The position numbers and the translations under genes were made by a program. A DNA stretch of 64,000 nucleotides from an uncultured Hyphomicrobiales bacterium (GTDB lineage: Bacteria > Pseudomonadota > Alphaproteobacteria > Rhizobiales > Beijerinckiaceae). Positions 45,134 to 53,653 of the stretch are shown one piece after another. The stretch spans positions 27,951-91,950 of the forward strand of contig CAIKAR010000053.1 of NCBI GenBank assembly GCA_903825465.1. Direction: 5' to 3'. Positions within the stretch are counted from its first letter, which is position 1, and the number at the start of each line of letters is the position of its first letter. The notes beneath the pieces were generated by a model that was not told where the DNA came from, did not search any database, and worked only from the letters and a program-made list of their open reading frames with translations.

Positions 45134-45778
45134 ATGGTTTCCTTCCGTTGTCGCCCAGGCGCCCTGGCCGCCGAAGACCCCGTGACGCGGGCGTTGTGCC
45201 AACTGTTGTTGGCCGCGCCAGCGTTCGCGCTGACCCTGTTCGCGGTTCTGACAGTGGAGAGGGCGGGGCATCCAACGCCGCCGACGCGGATCGTGGAACA
45301 GATATCGCCGCAAGTCGCGGCGGTCGCGGCGCGAAGCCAAAAGACCGAAGCCCGCGCCGCGATGTCCAGCGCCGCCGCGGTCCTTCCGGCCGAGGCGCCG
45401 CGCGAAGCCACGGCCAACGCTGTGGAGGCGTCGTCAAATCTCGACGCCCCGCCGGCGACCGTTAGGTCGAATTCGCCGCGCGTCCTGCGCGATGTTAGGA
45501 TCGCGGCGGGGTTGCGGCTGGTTGGCGACGGAACGGAGTTCGATCTCGCGGATATCAAGCCGTTGGGGCCGGACGCCAAATGCAAGCGGCTCGACGGCGC
45601 CGTGGTGGATTGCGCCGAACGCGCCGCCGCGCGCCTTGAGATCGTCACGCGCGGTCGCGCGGTTCAATGCAATGTCGTCGGCGAAAACGTCGAGGGCCGG
45701 GCGATCGCGTCCTGCGCGGCCGGCAAGATCGATTTGGCCGAGGACCTCGTGAAAAACGGATTGGCGCTGCGCCTGTGA
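45134..45778 (+). CDS. Staphylococcal-nuclease-like domain protein
   Basis: 214 residues from an ATG with AAAGG upstream. An N-terminal hydrophobic segment (LLLAAPAFALTLFAVLTV, about 23-40) is followed by a low-complexity Ala-rich linker. The C-terminal third, CAERAAARLEIVTRGRAVQC with CAAGKIDLAEDLVKNGLALR, has the shape of the SNase/thermonuclease-like fold seen in many rhizobial proteins. The nuclease Arg/Asp/Glu set is incomplete as far as I can see, so it may be non-catalytic. Probably membrane-tethered and periplasmic. Divergent from the pilus operon. Confidence 0.6.
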   Translation: MVSFRCRPGALAAEDPVTRALCQLLLAAPAFALTLFAVLTVERAGHPTPPTRIVEQISPQVAAVAARSQKTEARAAMSSAAAVLPAEAPREATANAVEASSNLDAPPATVRSNSPRVLRDVRIAAGLRLVGDGTEFDLADIKPLGPDAKCKRLDGAVVDCAERAAARLEIVTRGRAVQCNVVGENVEGRAIASCAAGKIDLAEDLVKNGLALRL

Positions 45779-45862
45779 TATCCGAGGCGATCTGTTCGGC
45801 GGAGATTCGCGGCCTTGCCGCGTCGCGTTGACCCGGCCGGCAGGCGTCGATACACTTTCCAA

Positions 45863-46900
45863 ATGCGCGTGAATATCGATGGAGGCAGGGCGTTCGCGGC
45901 CATCGGCGCGCCGATCGCGCGGGCGCTGGCGTTTTTAATCGCGGCCGCGCCCGCCCACGCCCGCGACTTCTACCAAGGCAAGACCATCGAATTCGTCGTG
46001 TCGGAGGGCGTCGGCGGCGGTTCCGACATTCTCAGCAGATTGGTGGGCAAACACATCGGGCGTTTTTTACCCGGCGAACCCTCGATTGTGACCAAGAACA
46101 TGCCCGGCGCCGGCGGCCTCGCGGGCGCGAATTATCTTTACAATCTTGGCGCGCGCGACGGCACCAGCGTCGGCGTCGTCGAGGAATCGCTGTACGCCAC
46201 CCAGCTTTTTCATATGCCGGGGCTCATGGCCGACATCGGCCGGTTCAACTGGATCGGCCGCATCATGAGCAACAACGCCGCGATGTTCGCCTGGCACAGC
46301 GCGGCGGTGAAAAAGATCGACGACGCCTATAAAACCCAGCTCGTCGTCGCCACGCCTGGCCTCTCCTCGCAAATGCGGATGACCCTGCTGCGGCGAATCA
46401 CACATCTCGATTTAAAGCTTGTCGTTGGGCATAGCGGCACGCCCGAAGCGATCGTCGCCATGGAGCGCGGCGAAGTCGACGCGCTCACCGCGCCGTGGAA
46501 GGTGTTCCGCGTCGGCCACGCCGACTGGTTGCGCGACAAGACCGTGAACGTCATTCTGCAGACCGGCATGACGCCGGCGCCGGACCTGCCCGGCGTGCCA
46601 CGCGTGGTTGATCTCGCCCAAAACAACGAGCAGCGGCAGATCCTCGAATTGATATCGCTGGGAGCCGAATTCGGCCGTTCGATCGTCGCGCCGCCGGGCG
46701 TTCCTCCGGAACGGGTCGCGGAATTGCGCGCCGCTTTCGCCGCGACCATCCAAGATCCGCAATTCCAGGCCGACGCCAGGACCGCGCAGCTCGATCTCGA
46801 CCCGTTGACGGGCGCTGGAATTCAGGCTGTTGTCGATCAGGCTTTTAGATATCCCGCCGAGATCTTCGCCAAGGCCGCCGAACTGGCGCGGCTTCAATAG
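45863..46900 (+). CDS. Bug/TctC-type solute-binding protein (tripartite tricarboxylate transport family)
   Basis: 345 residues with signal peptide (cleavage near PAHARDFY). Typical motif order: FYQGKTIEFVVSEGVGGGSD, NMPGAGGLAGANYLYNL, GTPEAIVAMERGEVDAL, and PPGVPPERVAELRAAF. These periplasmic proteins bind carboxylates. No TctA/TctB membrane genes are nearby, so it is an orphan binding protein. It is followed after 35 bp by an amidohydrolase gene that may use the bound substrate. Confidence 0.88.
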   Translation: MRVNIDGGRAFAAIGAPIARALAFLIAAAPAHARDFYQGKTIEFVVSEGVGGGSDILSRLVGKHIGRFLPGEPSIVTKNMPGAGGLAGANYLYNLGARDGTSVGVVEESLYATQLFHMPGLMADIGRFNWIGRIMSNNAAMFAWHSAAVKKIDDAYKTQLVVATPGLSSQMRMTLLRRITHLDLKLVVGHSGTPEAIVAMERGEVDALTAPWKVFRVGHADWLRDKTVNVILQTGMTPAPDLPGVPRVVDLAQNNEQRQILELISLGAEFGRSIVAPPGVPPERVAELRAAFAATIQDPQFQADARTAQLDLDPLTGAGIQAVVDQAFRYPAEIFAKAAELARLQ

Positions 46901-46935
46901 GGGCGCGGGCCGCTCCCGCATACGGAGGAACCGTC

Positions 46936-47967
46936 ATGCACATTATCGATTCGCATTTCCACTGGCGGCCAATTTCGATGCTGGAATGGGCCTGCGGGGC
47001 GAAGGGCTTTCCGCGCGCGGAGCGCGACGGCAGGGGCGGCTATGTCTGGCATGTGCGCGAGGGCTATTCGGTCGCCGTGCGGGCCAATCATCCGGCGTGG
47101 GCGCCGCTCGATGTCATGCTCGCCCATATGGACGGCCTCGGACATCAGGTCGATGTCGTCTGCACCATTGGCCCGCTGTCGGTCTACTTCTCCGAGCTGG
47201 AGCCGTCGGCGGGGCGCGACGCCGCGATGTTGTGGAACGAGGAGATGGCGGCGGCGCAAAAACAGTTTCCCGGCCGCTTCTTCGGCACCGCGGCCGTGCC
47301 GCTGAAGGACACGAAGACAGCCATCGAGGTGCTCGACCACGCGGTGTTGAAACTCGGCCTGTGCGGCGCCAACCTGCCCGGCAGCGTCGGCACGGATCCG
47401 CGCATCGACGCGGAACGCCTGTGGCCCTTCTACAAGCGCGCTGAACAGCTGGGCGTGCCGCTGTTCCTGCATCCCACCGACGCCGTCTTCGCCGACATTC
47501 TCGACGGCTACAACAACACGCTGCATTTCAGCCTTGGCCGCGCGATCGAGGTGAGCGTTGGCGCGGCGCGCCTGATCCTGTCGGGCCTGATGGAATATTG
47601 CCCGGATTTGAAGATCGTCATGTCGCACACAGGCGGCGCGCTGCCGTATCAATCCGGGCGCATGGACAAGAACACGAAGGACGCGAAGCTGCCGCGTCCG
47701 GTCAGCGAGTACATGAAGCGCATGTACACCGACACGGTGTCGCCGCACGCGATGGGGATGAGGTTCGCCATTGAATATTATGGCGTCGACAATGTGATGT
47801 ATGGCTCCGACTACCCATGCTGGGAGCCGGCGGAAGCGCTGAGATTGCTGGAGGAAGCGCCGTTGTCCGAAGCCGACAAGGCGAAGCTGTATCGCGACAA
47901 CGTCAGGCGCGTTTTCGGCCTGCCGAGTTCGACGGCGGCCGCGCCGCGCGCGCCAGCGATGGCGTGA
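46936..47967 (+). CDS. Amidohydrolase-2 family protein (ACMSD-like decarboxylase/hydrolase)
   Basis: 343 residues. The N-terminal metal motif is IDSHFHW; further ligands are the His in LFLHPTD, the His in IVMSHTGGALPY and the Asp in YGSDYPCWEP. This is the TIM-barrel pattern of the ACMSD/gamma-resorcylate decarboxylase group, which act on aromatic or semialdehyde carboxylates with zinc or manganese. The real substrate is unknown. Same strand and probably operonic with the Bug protein. Confidence 0.88.
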   Translation: MHIIDSHFHWRPISMLEWACGAKGFPRAERDGRGGYVWHVREGYSVAVRANHPAWAPLDVMLAHMDGLGHQVDVVCTIGPLSVYFSELEPSAGRDAAMLWNEEMAAAQKQFPGRFFGTAAVPLKDTKTAIEVLDHAVLKLGLCGANLPGSVGTDPRIDAERLWPFYKRAEQLGVPLFLHPTDAVFADILDGYNNTLHFSLGRAIEVSVGAARLILSGLMEYCPDLKIVMSHTGGALPYQSGRMDKNTKDAKLPRPVSEYMKRMYTDTVSPHAMGMRFAIEYYGVDNVMYGSDYPCWEPAEALRLLEEAPLSEADKAKLYRDNVRRVFGLPSSTAAAPRAPAMA

Positions 47968-48064
47968 GGCGGGCGGACAAACGAAGCGCCCAAACAAAAC
48001 AGGCGGCGCGTTGGGGTCGCAAGATCGCCACAGGCGCTTAGACCGCCTTTCCTCTCCGGCCCTA

Positions 48065-48082
48065 TTCCGCCGTGCGGCGGAA
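48065..48082. repeat. Perfect 8-bp stem with 2-base loop
   Basis: TTCCGCCG, TG, CGGCGGAA. It sits in the 213-bp gap between the convergent amidohydrolase and the truncated quinone oxidoreductase, where I see no gene. No clear T tract follows; possible transcription-end hairpin. Confidence 0.4.
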
Positions 48083-48180
48083 CGCGCGCCCAAATAACAT
48101 TCGCCGTCCGCCGTTCCCACGGATGAAAGCCATTAGAGCGCATGGCACCGTTCGAGTCGCTCATCCCGCCCCCTCCGTGG

Positions 48181-48807
48181 TCACGCACTCCCTTTGCCGC
48201 CCGTGGCTTCCTTCACATGGTCGGGCCATTGGGGATCGCTGGTGTCGATTGCGACGTCGGCGCCGAAATCCTTCAATTTGCCGCGCCGCTCGGCGTTGGA
48301 CGATGTGCCCAACACCACGCCCGCGCCCATGGCTTTGGCGATTTGCAGGCCGAGCAGGCCGACGCCGGAACTCGCGCCTTGAATCAACACGCTTTCGCCT
48401 GGTTTCAGGCCGCCGTTGGTCATGATGGCGTCATGCATGGTCTGCATCGCCACCGGCATCGAGCCCGCCTGCCGCCAGTCCAACGAGGCGGGCGCGGCAT
48501 TGACCCGCTGCGTGGGGATAACGGCGTATTCGGCGAAAGCGCCGCCGCCCGAGCACATCACCCGGTCGCCTTTTTTGAAATCGCGCGCGTTGGCGCCGAC
48601 GCGTTCGATCTCGCCGGCGCATTCTATGCCGAGAATGGTCCCCGGCCCGCCATGTGAACCGTGCATCGCGCCAGTGGACATGATGGCGTCGGCGCGGTTG
48701 AGGCCGGCCGCGCGCACCCGCACCAAAACATCGTTGGGTCCGGGCTCGGGCGTTGGCGCGTCGCGGGCCTCGACCACGCCGGGCGAAACAAGCATCGCGG
48801 CTTTCAT
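48181..48807 (-). pseudogene. Zinc-independent quinone oxidoreductase, 3'-truncated
   Basis: 208 residues of a medium-chain dehydrogenase/QOR-type protein that is normally about 320-330 residues. The N-terminal GroES-like domain (MLVSPGVVEARDAPTPEPGP, RADAIMSTGAMHG) and the start of the Rossmann fold (VLIQGASSGVGLLGLQIAKA) are intact, but the frame stops just after EATGGKGSA. No continuation appears in any frame of the downstream gap, so this looks like a deletion rather than a simple frameshift. NADPH binding would be incomplete; probably inactive. Confidence 0.7.
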
Positions 48808-48824
48808 CGGCCTCTCCCTGGAAA

Positions 48825-50033
48825 CTATTGGCCGGGCGCGAGCGCGGCCGAGCGGCGGCGAAAGCGGCCCGTCATCATGGTCGCGATGGCGAGCGTCGAA
48901 AACGCGGCGGAGGCGAACAGCACAAAGCGGGGATGCCCGGCGTCGAGCAGCCATCCGTAAAGCGTCGGCCCCACGATCTGTCCGCCGGCGAACCCCGTGG
49001 TGACGAACGCGAACAGCGTGCCGACGCTGACATCCTTCGCCGCGTGGCGCACCGACACGTCGCGCGAGGCGTTGACGATGCCGCGCAAGCCGCCCGACAA
49101 GCCGACGCAGACGACCGCGGCCCAAAAAGGAACGTAGCCGAGGCCCGCGAACACAAGAACCGCGCCGGAGCAGAGAAAGCTGGCGGCCAGGAACATCTCG
49201 TGGTCTTCGACCTTGTCGGCGAGCCAGCCGCCCGGCAGCACGGCGATCATCGACATGACCTGATAGGCGGTGAGAGCGGCGGAAGCGGTGGCCGCGGTGA
49301 GGCCGTAGATGTCCTTGAACGCCACGACGGAAAAATAGACAACGCCGCAGTTGGCGACCGACGACAGGGCGTAAAACGCGAACAGCAGCATGATCGTCGG
49401 CGAGGTCGCGAGTTTGCGCCAGCTGTCGGAGGCGCGGCGCGCGCCCATGCCGCCCTCGCCGATGACGCCGGACAGAACGAGCATGACAAAGGCCAGCGCG
49501 ACGCCGACTCCGCCAACGGCGAACAGCGCGATCCGCCAATCGAAGAGGCTGGTCAGCGCCAGCATCGTCGGCGGCGCGAGCACGAAACCAAGGTTGCCGC
49601 CGAGCGTGTGGAACGACAGCGCGCGGCCAAGGCGCTGCACATTGACGCGCGCGTTGAGGATCGAATAATCCGCCGGGTGGAAGACGCTGGAGCCGACGCC
49701 GGCGAGCAACATCAGCGCGATCAACTGCCAATAGGCGGTGACGAAGCCCGCCAACGCGATGGCGCCGGCGTTGAGGAACAGCCCGCCGATCAGCACCTTG
49801 CGGCCGCCGATCTTGTTGACGAGAAAGCCCATCGGGGTTTGCAGCGCGCCCGTGGTCACCGAAAAGGCGGTGACGGCGAGGCCCAGCTCGATATAGCCGA
49901 CGCCAAGCTCCCGCCGAAAAACCGGAAACAGCGGCGGCAGCACCAGCATGTAGAAGTGGCTGAGCAGATGCGCGAAGGCGACAAGGCCGCCGACCTCGAT
50001 TTCGCGTCTGATGTCCGGTGCGATGGCGCGCAT
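48825..50033 (-). CDS. Major facilitator superfamily transporter
   Basis: 402 residues from an ATG with AAGGA upstream; twelve predicted helices. Characteristic segments are FAHLLSHFYMLVLPPLFPVF, the MFS loop FLVNKIGGRKVLIGGLFL, and GVGSSVFHPADYSILNARV, which resembles fosmidomycin/oxalate-type MFS carriers. Substrate unknown; drug or carboxylate efflux/uptake possible. 17 bp upstream of the truncated quinone oxidoreductase on the same strand. Confidence 0.88.
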   Translation of the reverse strand: MRAIAPDIRREIEVGGLVAFAHLLSHFYMLVLPPLFPVFRRELGVGYIELGLAVTAFSVTTGALQTPMGFLVNKIGGRKVLIGGLFLNAGAIALAGFVTAYWQLIALMLLAGVGSSVFHPADYSILNARVNVQRLGRALSFHTLGGNLGFVLAPPTMLALTSLFDWRIALFAVGGVGVALAFVMLVLSGVIGEGGMGARRASDSWRKLATSPTIMLLFAFYALSSVANCGVVYFSVVAFKDIYGLTAATASAALTAYQVMSMIAVLPGGWLADKVEDHEMFLAASFLCSGAVLVFAGLGYVPFWAAVVCVGLSGGLRGIVNASRDVSVRHAAKDVSVGTLFAFVTTGFAGGQIVGPTLYGWLLDAGHPRFVLFASAAFSTLAIATMMTGRFRRRSAALAPGQ

Positions 50034-50085
50034 GCGAGTCCTTGACGATGGCATGCCCGGCATCAAACACCGCGGGCATGCACCG

Positions 50086-52077
50086 TCAATGTGTTTTTGC
50101 GGCGACCCGCGCGAGCGCCGGCGCGGCGCGCGGTCGCGCCAACGCCACGCTTGGACCCCGCCGGGAGGTTCGCGCCAACCCGTGCTCTGTCTTCGACCAC
50201 GCGAAGGGGCGCCTCCACAGCTCCCAAAGCGCCCGCCACGCGGCGAACGAAAGCAGCGCGTAATAGGCCGGCAACAACAGAAGACACCTTGTTTCGGCGA
50301 GTAGTCCGCGGCGTTTGGCGCCGACAAGGCAAGGCAAAAGGATGGAAACCGCCCCCGCGGCCGCGAGCCCGGTCCAGGCGGCGGCGACCCCGCTTCCTTC
50401 CGCGAAATATTCGCCATCGGCGATGTCGTGAACCATGAGCGCGATGAAAACCGGCGTCAGCAGCGGGCCAGCGACGCCGCTGGTCAAAAGCGCGATGGCC
50501 GAGAGCGCGCCGCCGGTTCCCAATTCCATCCAAAGCCGGCGTGGGTCGCGCGTGTGAACAGACAGCGTTTGCATCCAGCCCTTGATCCAGCGCCGCCGTT
50601 GCGCCAACCATGCCTCGACGCGCGCGGGGGCCTCCTCGTGCGTTGTCGACGCGATGGTTTCCACCCGGTAGCCGAATCGCGCCAAACGCAGACCGAGGTC
50701 GGCGTCTTCCGTCACGTTCCAGGCGTCCCAGCCGCGCAATTGCCGGAGAACCGCGGCGCGGAAGTGGTTCGAGGTTCCGCCCAGCATCATCGGCGCGCCG
50801 ATGGCCGCGATGCCCGGGTTCAACACGTCGAAGAGCCCGGCGTATTCGATGGCGAATAGGGCGGCGAGCCAACTGTCGTCCGGATTGTCGATCGCGATGC
50901 GCGCCTGCAAGCAGCCCAGTCGCGGGTCGGCGGCGGCGAAGCGCTCCGCGGCGAGGCGCAATTGGCCGGGATCGGGAGAGTCCTCGGCGTCGAAAACCGC
51001 GATCAGCGATCCACGCGCGCGCGCCAGCGCCACGTTCAGCGCGCGCGGCTTGGTTCGCGGCGCTCCCGCCGGCGCGACGACAATCTCGTAGTTCGGCGGC
51101 AATGACAGCGCCTCGATGGCTTCCATGGTTTCATGATCGCCTTCCTCGACGACGAATTTGAAGTCCACCTTCGACGCCGGATAGTCGAACGAGTCCAGCG
51201 CCTGGGCCAGTCGCGCGACAACCCGCGCTTCCCGATATAACGCGACAATGACGGTGTAGATCGGCAGCTCCATGTCCGACAGATAACGCGACGGCCTGGA
51301 TGGTGGCTTGAACGAAGCCAAGACCGCCCTCAGCCTGATGGCGATGGCGATGGACGCGAGCGCGCCAACCGCCGAACACATGGCGAGCCGGGCGAGGCCG
51401 CCAACCGCCAAAGCCGCGACGCAGAGAACAAGCGCCAAGCCGAGGACGGCGCGGGCGCGGATTCGCGGCGGCGCCGCCGCGCACAAGGAGGGATCGTGGC
51501 GGCGAAGTTCGTCGCAGGCGGCGCGCGCGACGGCGCGGGCGGACGCGGCCCGCGTCCAGGCGGCGAGCCGTCCCGGCGTGGTGATGGCGAGCCGGTCGGT
51601 GGGCAAGCGACCGTCGCGCCAGCGCCGCAGCAAGCGCCGCAACGCCTCGCCTTCGGGCGCCATCAGATATCGGTCGCCGTCCGCGAGGCGCGCGATCGGC
51701 GCGCCGTTTTCGAGCGGGCGGGCCGGCATCCCCGCCAGCCCAGGCGGCGCGGCGACAAAGGGCGCATGCAACGTCTTCGCCAGGGCTTGATAAAAATCGC
51801 TTTCCGCGATCGCGCCGCTCGATATCAGCGCTTTCGCCGAACAGACGCCCAGGCGACGACCGCGTTCGCCCGCTTCCGCGAGAGCCTCGAGCGGAAAACC
51901 CAGGGCGGCCAGAAAGGAGATTTCCTCCGCCGGTTCGCCCGCGACATCGCCAATAAATGGAGCGTCCGCCCGCGCCCTTGCCGGAGGCTGGCCAGTGTGC
52001 GAGGAGCGGGAAAGCGCATTCCCCGCGACCGTTGTCGCATCCGCGAAAATAACCGCCACGGCACGCAATCCATACAC
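50086..52077 (-). CDS. Membrane glycosyltransferase family 2 with N-terminal GspE-N-like domain
   Basis: 663 residues from a GTG start. The first about 130 residues look like a T2SS/MshE N-terminal domain (SAKALISSGAIAESDFYQAL, KTLHAPFVA). Two membrane helices follow (about 205-245), then the GT2 catalytic core with DAEDSPDP, NVTEDADLGLRLARFGY and the processive QRRRWIKGWMQT motif, then C-terminal membrane helices. It is presumably a polysaccharide or beta-glucan synthase at the inner membrane. GspE-N domains bind c-di-GMP in MshE-type proteins, which suggests the same control here (inference). Confidence 0.85.
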   Translation of the reverse strand: MYGLRAVAVIFADATTVAGNALSRSSHTGQPPARARADAPFIGDVAGEPAEEISFLAALGFPLEALAEAGERGRRLGVCSAKALISSGAIAESDFYQALAKTLHAPFVAAPPGLAGMPARPLENGAPIARLADGDRYLMAPEGEALRRLLRRWRDGRLPTDRLAITTPGRLAAWTRAASARAVARAACDELRRHDPSLCAAAPPRIRARAVLGLALVLCVAALAVGGLARLAMCSAVGALASIAIAIRLRAVLASFKPPSRPSRYLSDMELPIYTVIVALYREARVVARLAQALDSFDYPASKVDFKFVVEEGDHETMEAIEALSLPPNYEIVVAPAGAPRTKPRALNVALARARGSLIAVFDAEDSPDPGQLRLAAERFAAADPRLGCLQARIAIDNPDDSWLAALFAIEYAGLFDVLNPGIAAIGAPMMLGGTSNHFRAAVLRQLRGWDAWNVTEDADLGLRLARFGYRVETIASTTHEEAPARVEAWLAQRRRWIKGWMQTLSVHTRDPRRLWMELGTGGALSAIALLTSGVAGPLLTPVFIALMVHDIADGEYFAEGSGVAAAWTGLAAAGAVSILLPCLVGAKRRGLLAETRCLLLLPAYYALLSFAAWRALWELWRRPFAWSKTEHGLARTSRRGPSVALARPRAAPALARVAAKTH

Positions 52078-52103
52078 TTACGAATGGTTATCGAAAGATT
52101 AAC

Positions 52104-52982
52104 GTGACAACCGGCTTTCGCCTAGCGAAATTTATCGACCGAACGCGGTTGCTGGCGGCGGTTGTTGCGACGCTGGTTTTCGGCGGCGGGGCCATGGCGC
52201 AAACCGCCGTGGCGCCGGCGGCGGGCGTGCCCGGCTTTTGGGATTTCAACCGCCACGTTGAAAAGCCCGACGCGGGGGCGCCGCGCGTGCTGCGCTTCAT
52301 CACCGAGGACGATTATCCGCCCTTCGACTTCGCCGCGCCGGACGGCGCGTTGATGGGCTTCAACGTCGAAATCGGACGCGCGATCTGCGAAGAGGCGCGC
52401 TTGCAATGCACGGTGCAGGCGCGGCGCTGGGACACCATTGTCGACGCGATTGAAAAGCGCGAGGCGGACGCGGCCATCGCCTCGCTGGCGATCAACGCGC
52501 GCAACCGCGCCCGGGTCGATTTCACCGCGCCCTATTACAGGACGCCGGGTCGTTTCGTGGCGCGCGCCAAAAGCGCGCTGCCCGATCCACTGCCGGAAAC
52601 GCTGGCGGGCAAGACCGTCGGCGTCGTGGCGGGCGGCGCGCACGAGGCGTTCCTGAAAGCGAATTTTCCAGCCGTCGCGCTTCGCGCGTTCCCGGAATCC
52701 GCGGGTCAGATGGCGGCGCTGCGCCGAGGCGATGTCGATTTTGTCTTCGCCGACGGCGTGTCGCTCGCGTTGTGGCTGAATGGAACCGACGCGGCGGGTT
52801 GCTGCGAATTTCGCGGCGGCGCGTTCACCGAGCCCGCGTACTTCGGCGAAGGCGTGGGCATCGCCGTCGCGCGCGGAAACATCCCGTTGCGCCGTCTGCT
52901 GGATTACAGGCTGCGCCGCATCGCCGAGAAGGGCGTTTACGCCGAGCTCTATCTGAAATATTTTCCGGTTGGTTTTTATTAG
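52104..52982 (+). CDS. Family 3 extracellular solute-binding protein
   Basis: 292 residues, GTG start. Signal peptide cleaved near GAMAQT. Binding-protein motifs: FITEDDYPPFDFAAPDGALM, GFNVEIGRAICEEA, then EKREADAAIASLAINARNRA and FTAPYYRTPGRFVA. Family 3 proteins usually bind amino acids or small organic acids in the periplasm. No permease or ATPase genes are adjacent. Divergent from the glycosyltransferase, 26 bp apart. Confidence 0.88.
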   Translation: MTTGFRLAKFIDRTRLLAAVVATLVFGGGAMAQTAVAPAAGVPGFWDFNRHVEKPDAGAPRVLRFITEDDYPPFDFAAPDGALMGFNVEIGRAICEEARLQCTVQARRWDTIVDAIEKREADAAIASLAINARNRARVDFTAPYYRTPGRFVARAKSALPDPLPETLAGKTVGVVAGGAHEAFLKANFPAVALRAFPESAGQMAALRRGDVDFVFADGVSLALWLNGTDAAGCCEFRGGAFTEPAYFGEGVGIAVARGNIPLRRLLDYRLRRIAEKGVYAELYLKYFPVGFY

Positions 52983-53104
52983 CGGTTCGCCGGCGTCGGG
53001 CTGGGGCGCCCGCGCCCTTCCGCGGACGCGGAAAAAATGGGAGACTTCCCCATCGAACCCGCCGCCGCAACCGCGGGCGGGGGCGACAAGGGAGGAACCC
53101 AGCC

Positions 53105-53605
53105 ATGCCAGTCTCTATCCGCGCAATCGCCGCGTCCACTTTCGCCGCAAGCGTCTGCCTGTTCGCCGCGCCGTCGCAAGCGCAACTCGCCACCCACAAG
53201 GATCTGACGTACAACATCGCGCGGCTGATCGTCGAAGGTGCCATCGCGGATTGCGCGGGCCGGGGCTACGCGGCCTCCGCGGTCGTCGTGGACCGCGCCG
53301 GCGAGACAATCGTCGCCATGCGCGGCGACGGCGCAGGCCCGCATACGATGGAAAACGCGCGCAGGAAGGCCTACACGGCCAATTCGTTCAAGCAGTTGAC
53401 GACGGCCTACGCGAAGAAATACGCCGACGGCGACAAGACGGTGCTGCAACAGGTGACGCTGCCCAACGTCATCGCCATCGGAGGCGGCGTGCCGATCAAG
53501 GTCGGCAACGAGGTTATTGGCGCGGCGGGGCTTTCTGGTTCGCCCGGCATCGACGAGGAATGCGTGAATGGCGGGTTGGCGAAAGTCGCCGATCAGTTGA
53601 AGTAG
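53105..53605 (+). CDS. GlcG/HbpS-like (DUF336) secreted protein
   Basis: 166 residues with GGAGG before the ATG. Signal peptide cleaved near PSQAQLAT. The mature part matches the GlcG/HbpS fold: RGYAASAVVVDRAGETIVAM, then MENARRKAYTANSFKQLT and IAIGGGVPIKVGNEVIGAAG. Such proteins bind haem, corrinoid or small organic ligands, or serve as adaptors in catabolic clusters; exact ligand unknown. It is followed by a convergent hairpin. Confidence 0.88.
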   Translation: MPVSIRAIAASTFAASVCLFAAPSQAQLATHKDLTYNIARLIVEGAIADCAGRGYAASAVVVDRAGETIVAMRGDGAGPHTMENARRKAYTANSFKQLTTAYAKKYADGDKTVLQQVTLPNVIAIGGGVPIKVGNEVIGAAGLSGSPGIDEECVNGGLAKVADQLK

Positions 53606-53616
53606 GGGCGGCCACT

Positions 53617-53642
53617 CCCTCTCCCCGCAACCGGGGAGAGGG
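53617..53642. terminator. 11-bp perfect hairpin between convergent genes
   Basis: CCCTCTCCCCG (53617-53627), CAAC, CGGGGAGAGGG (53632-53642). It lies 12 bp after the GlcG-like stop and 12 bp before the ThDP-enzyme stop. The T tract on the plus side is imperfect (GTTTT further on). The CTCTCCCC/GGGGAGAG hairpin form is a recurrent intergenic element in alphaproteobacterial genomes, so a bidirectional terminator or REP-like unit. Confidence 0.7.
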
Positions 53643-53653
53643 GGCAATTCGTT

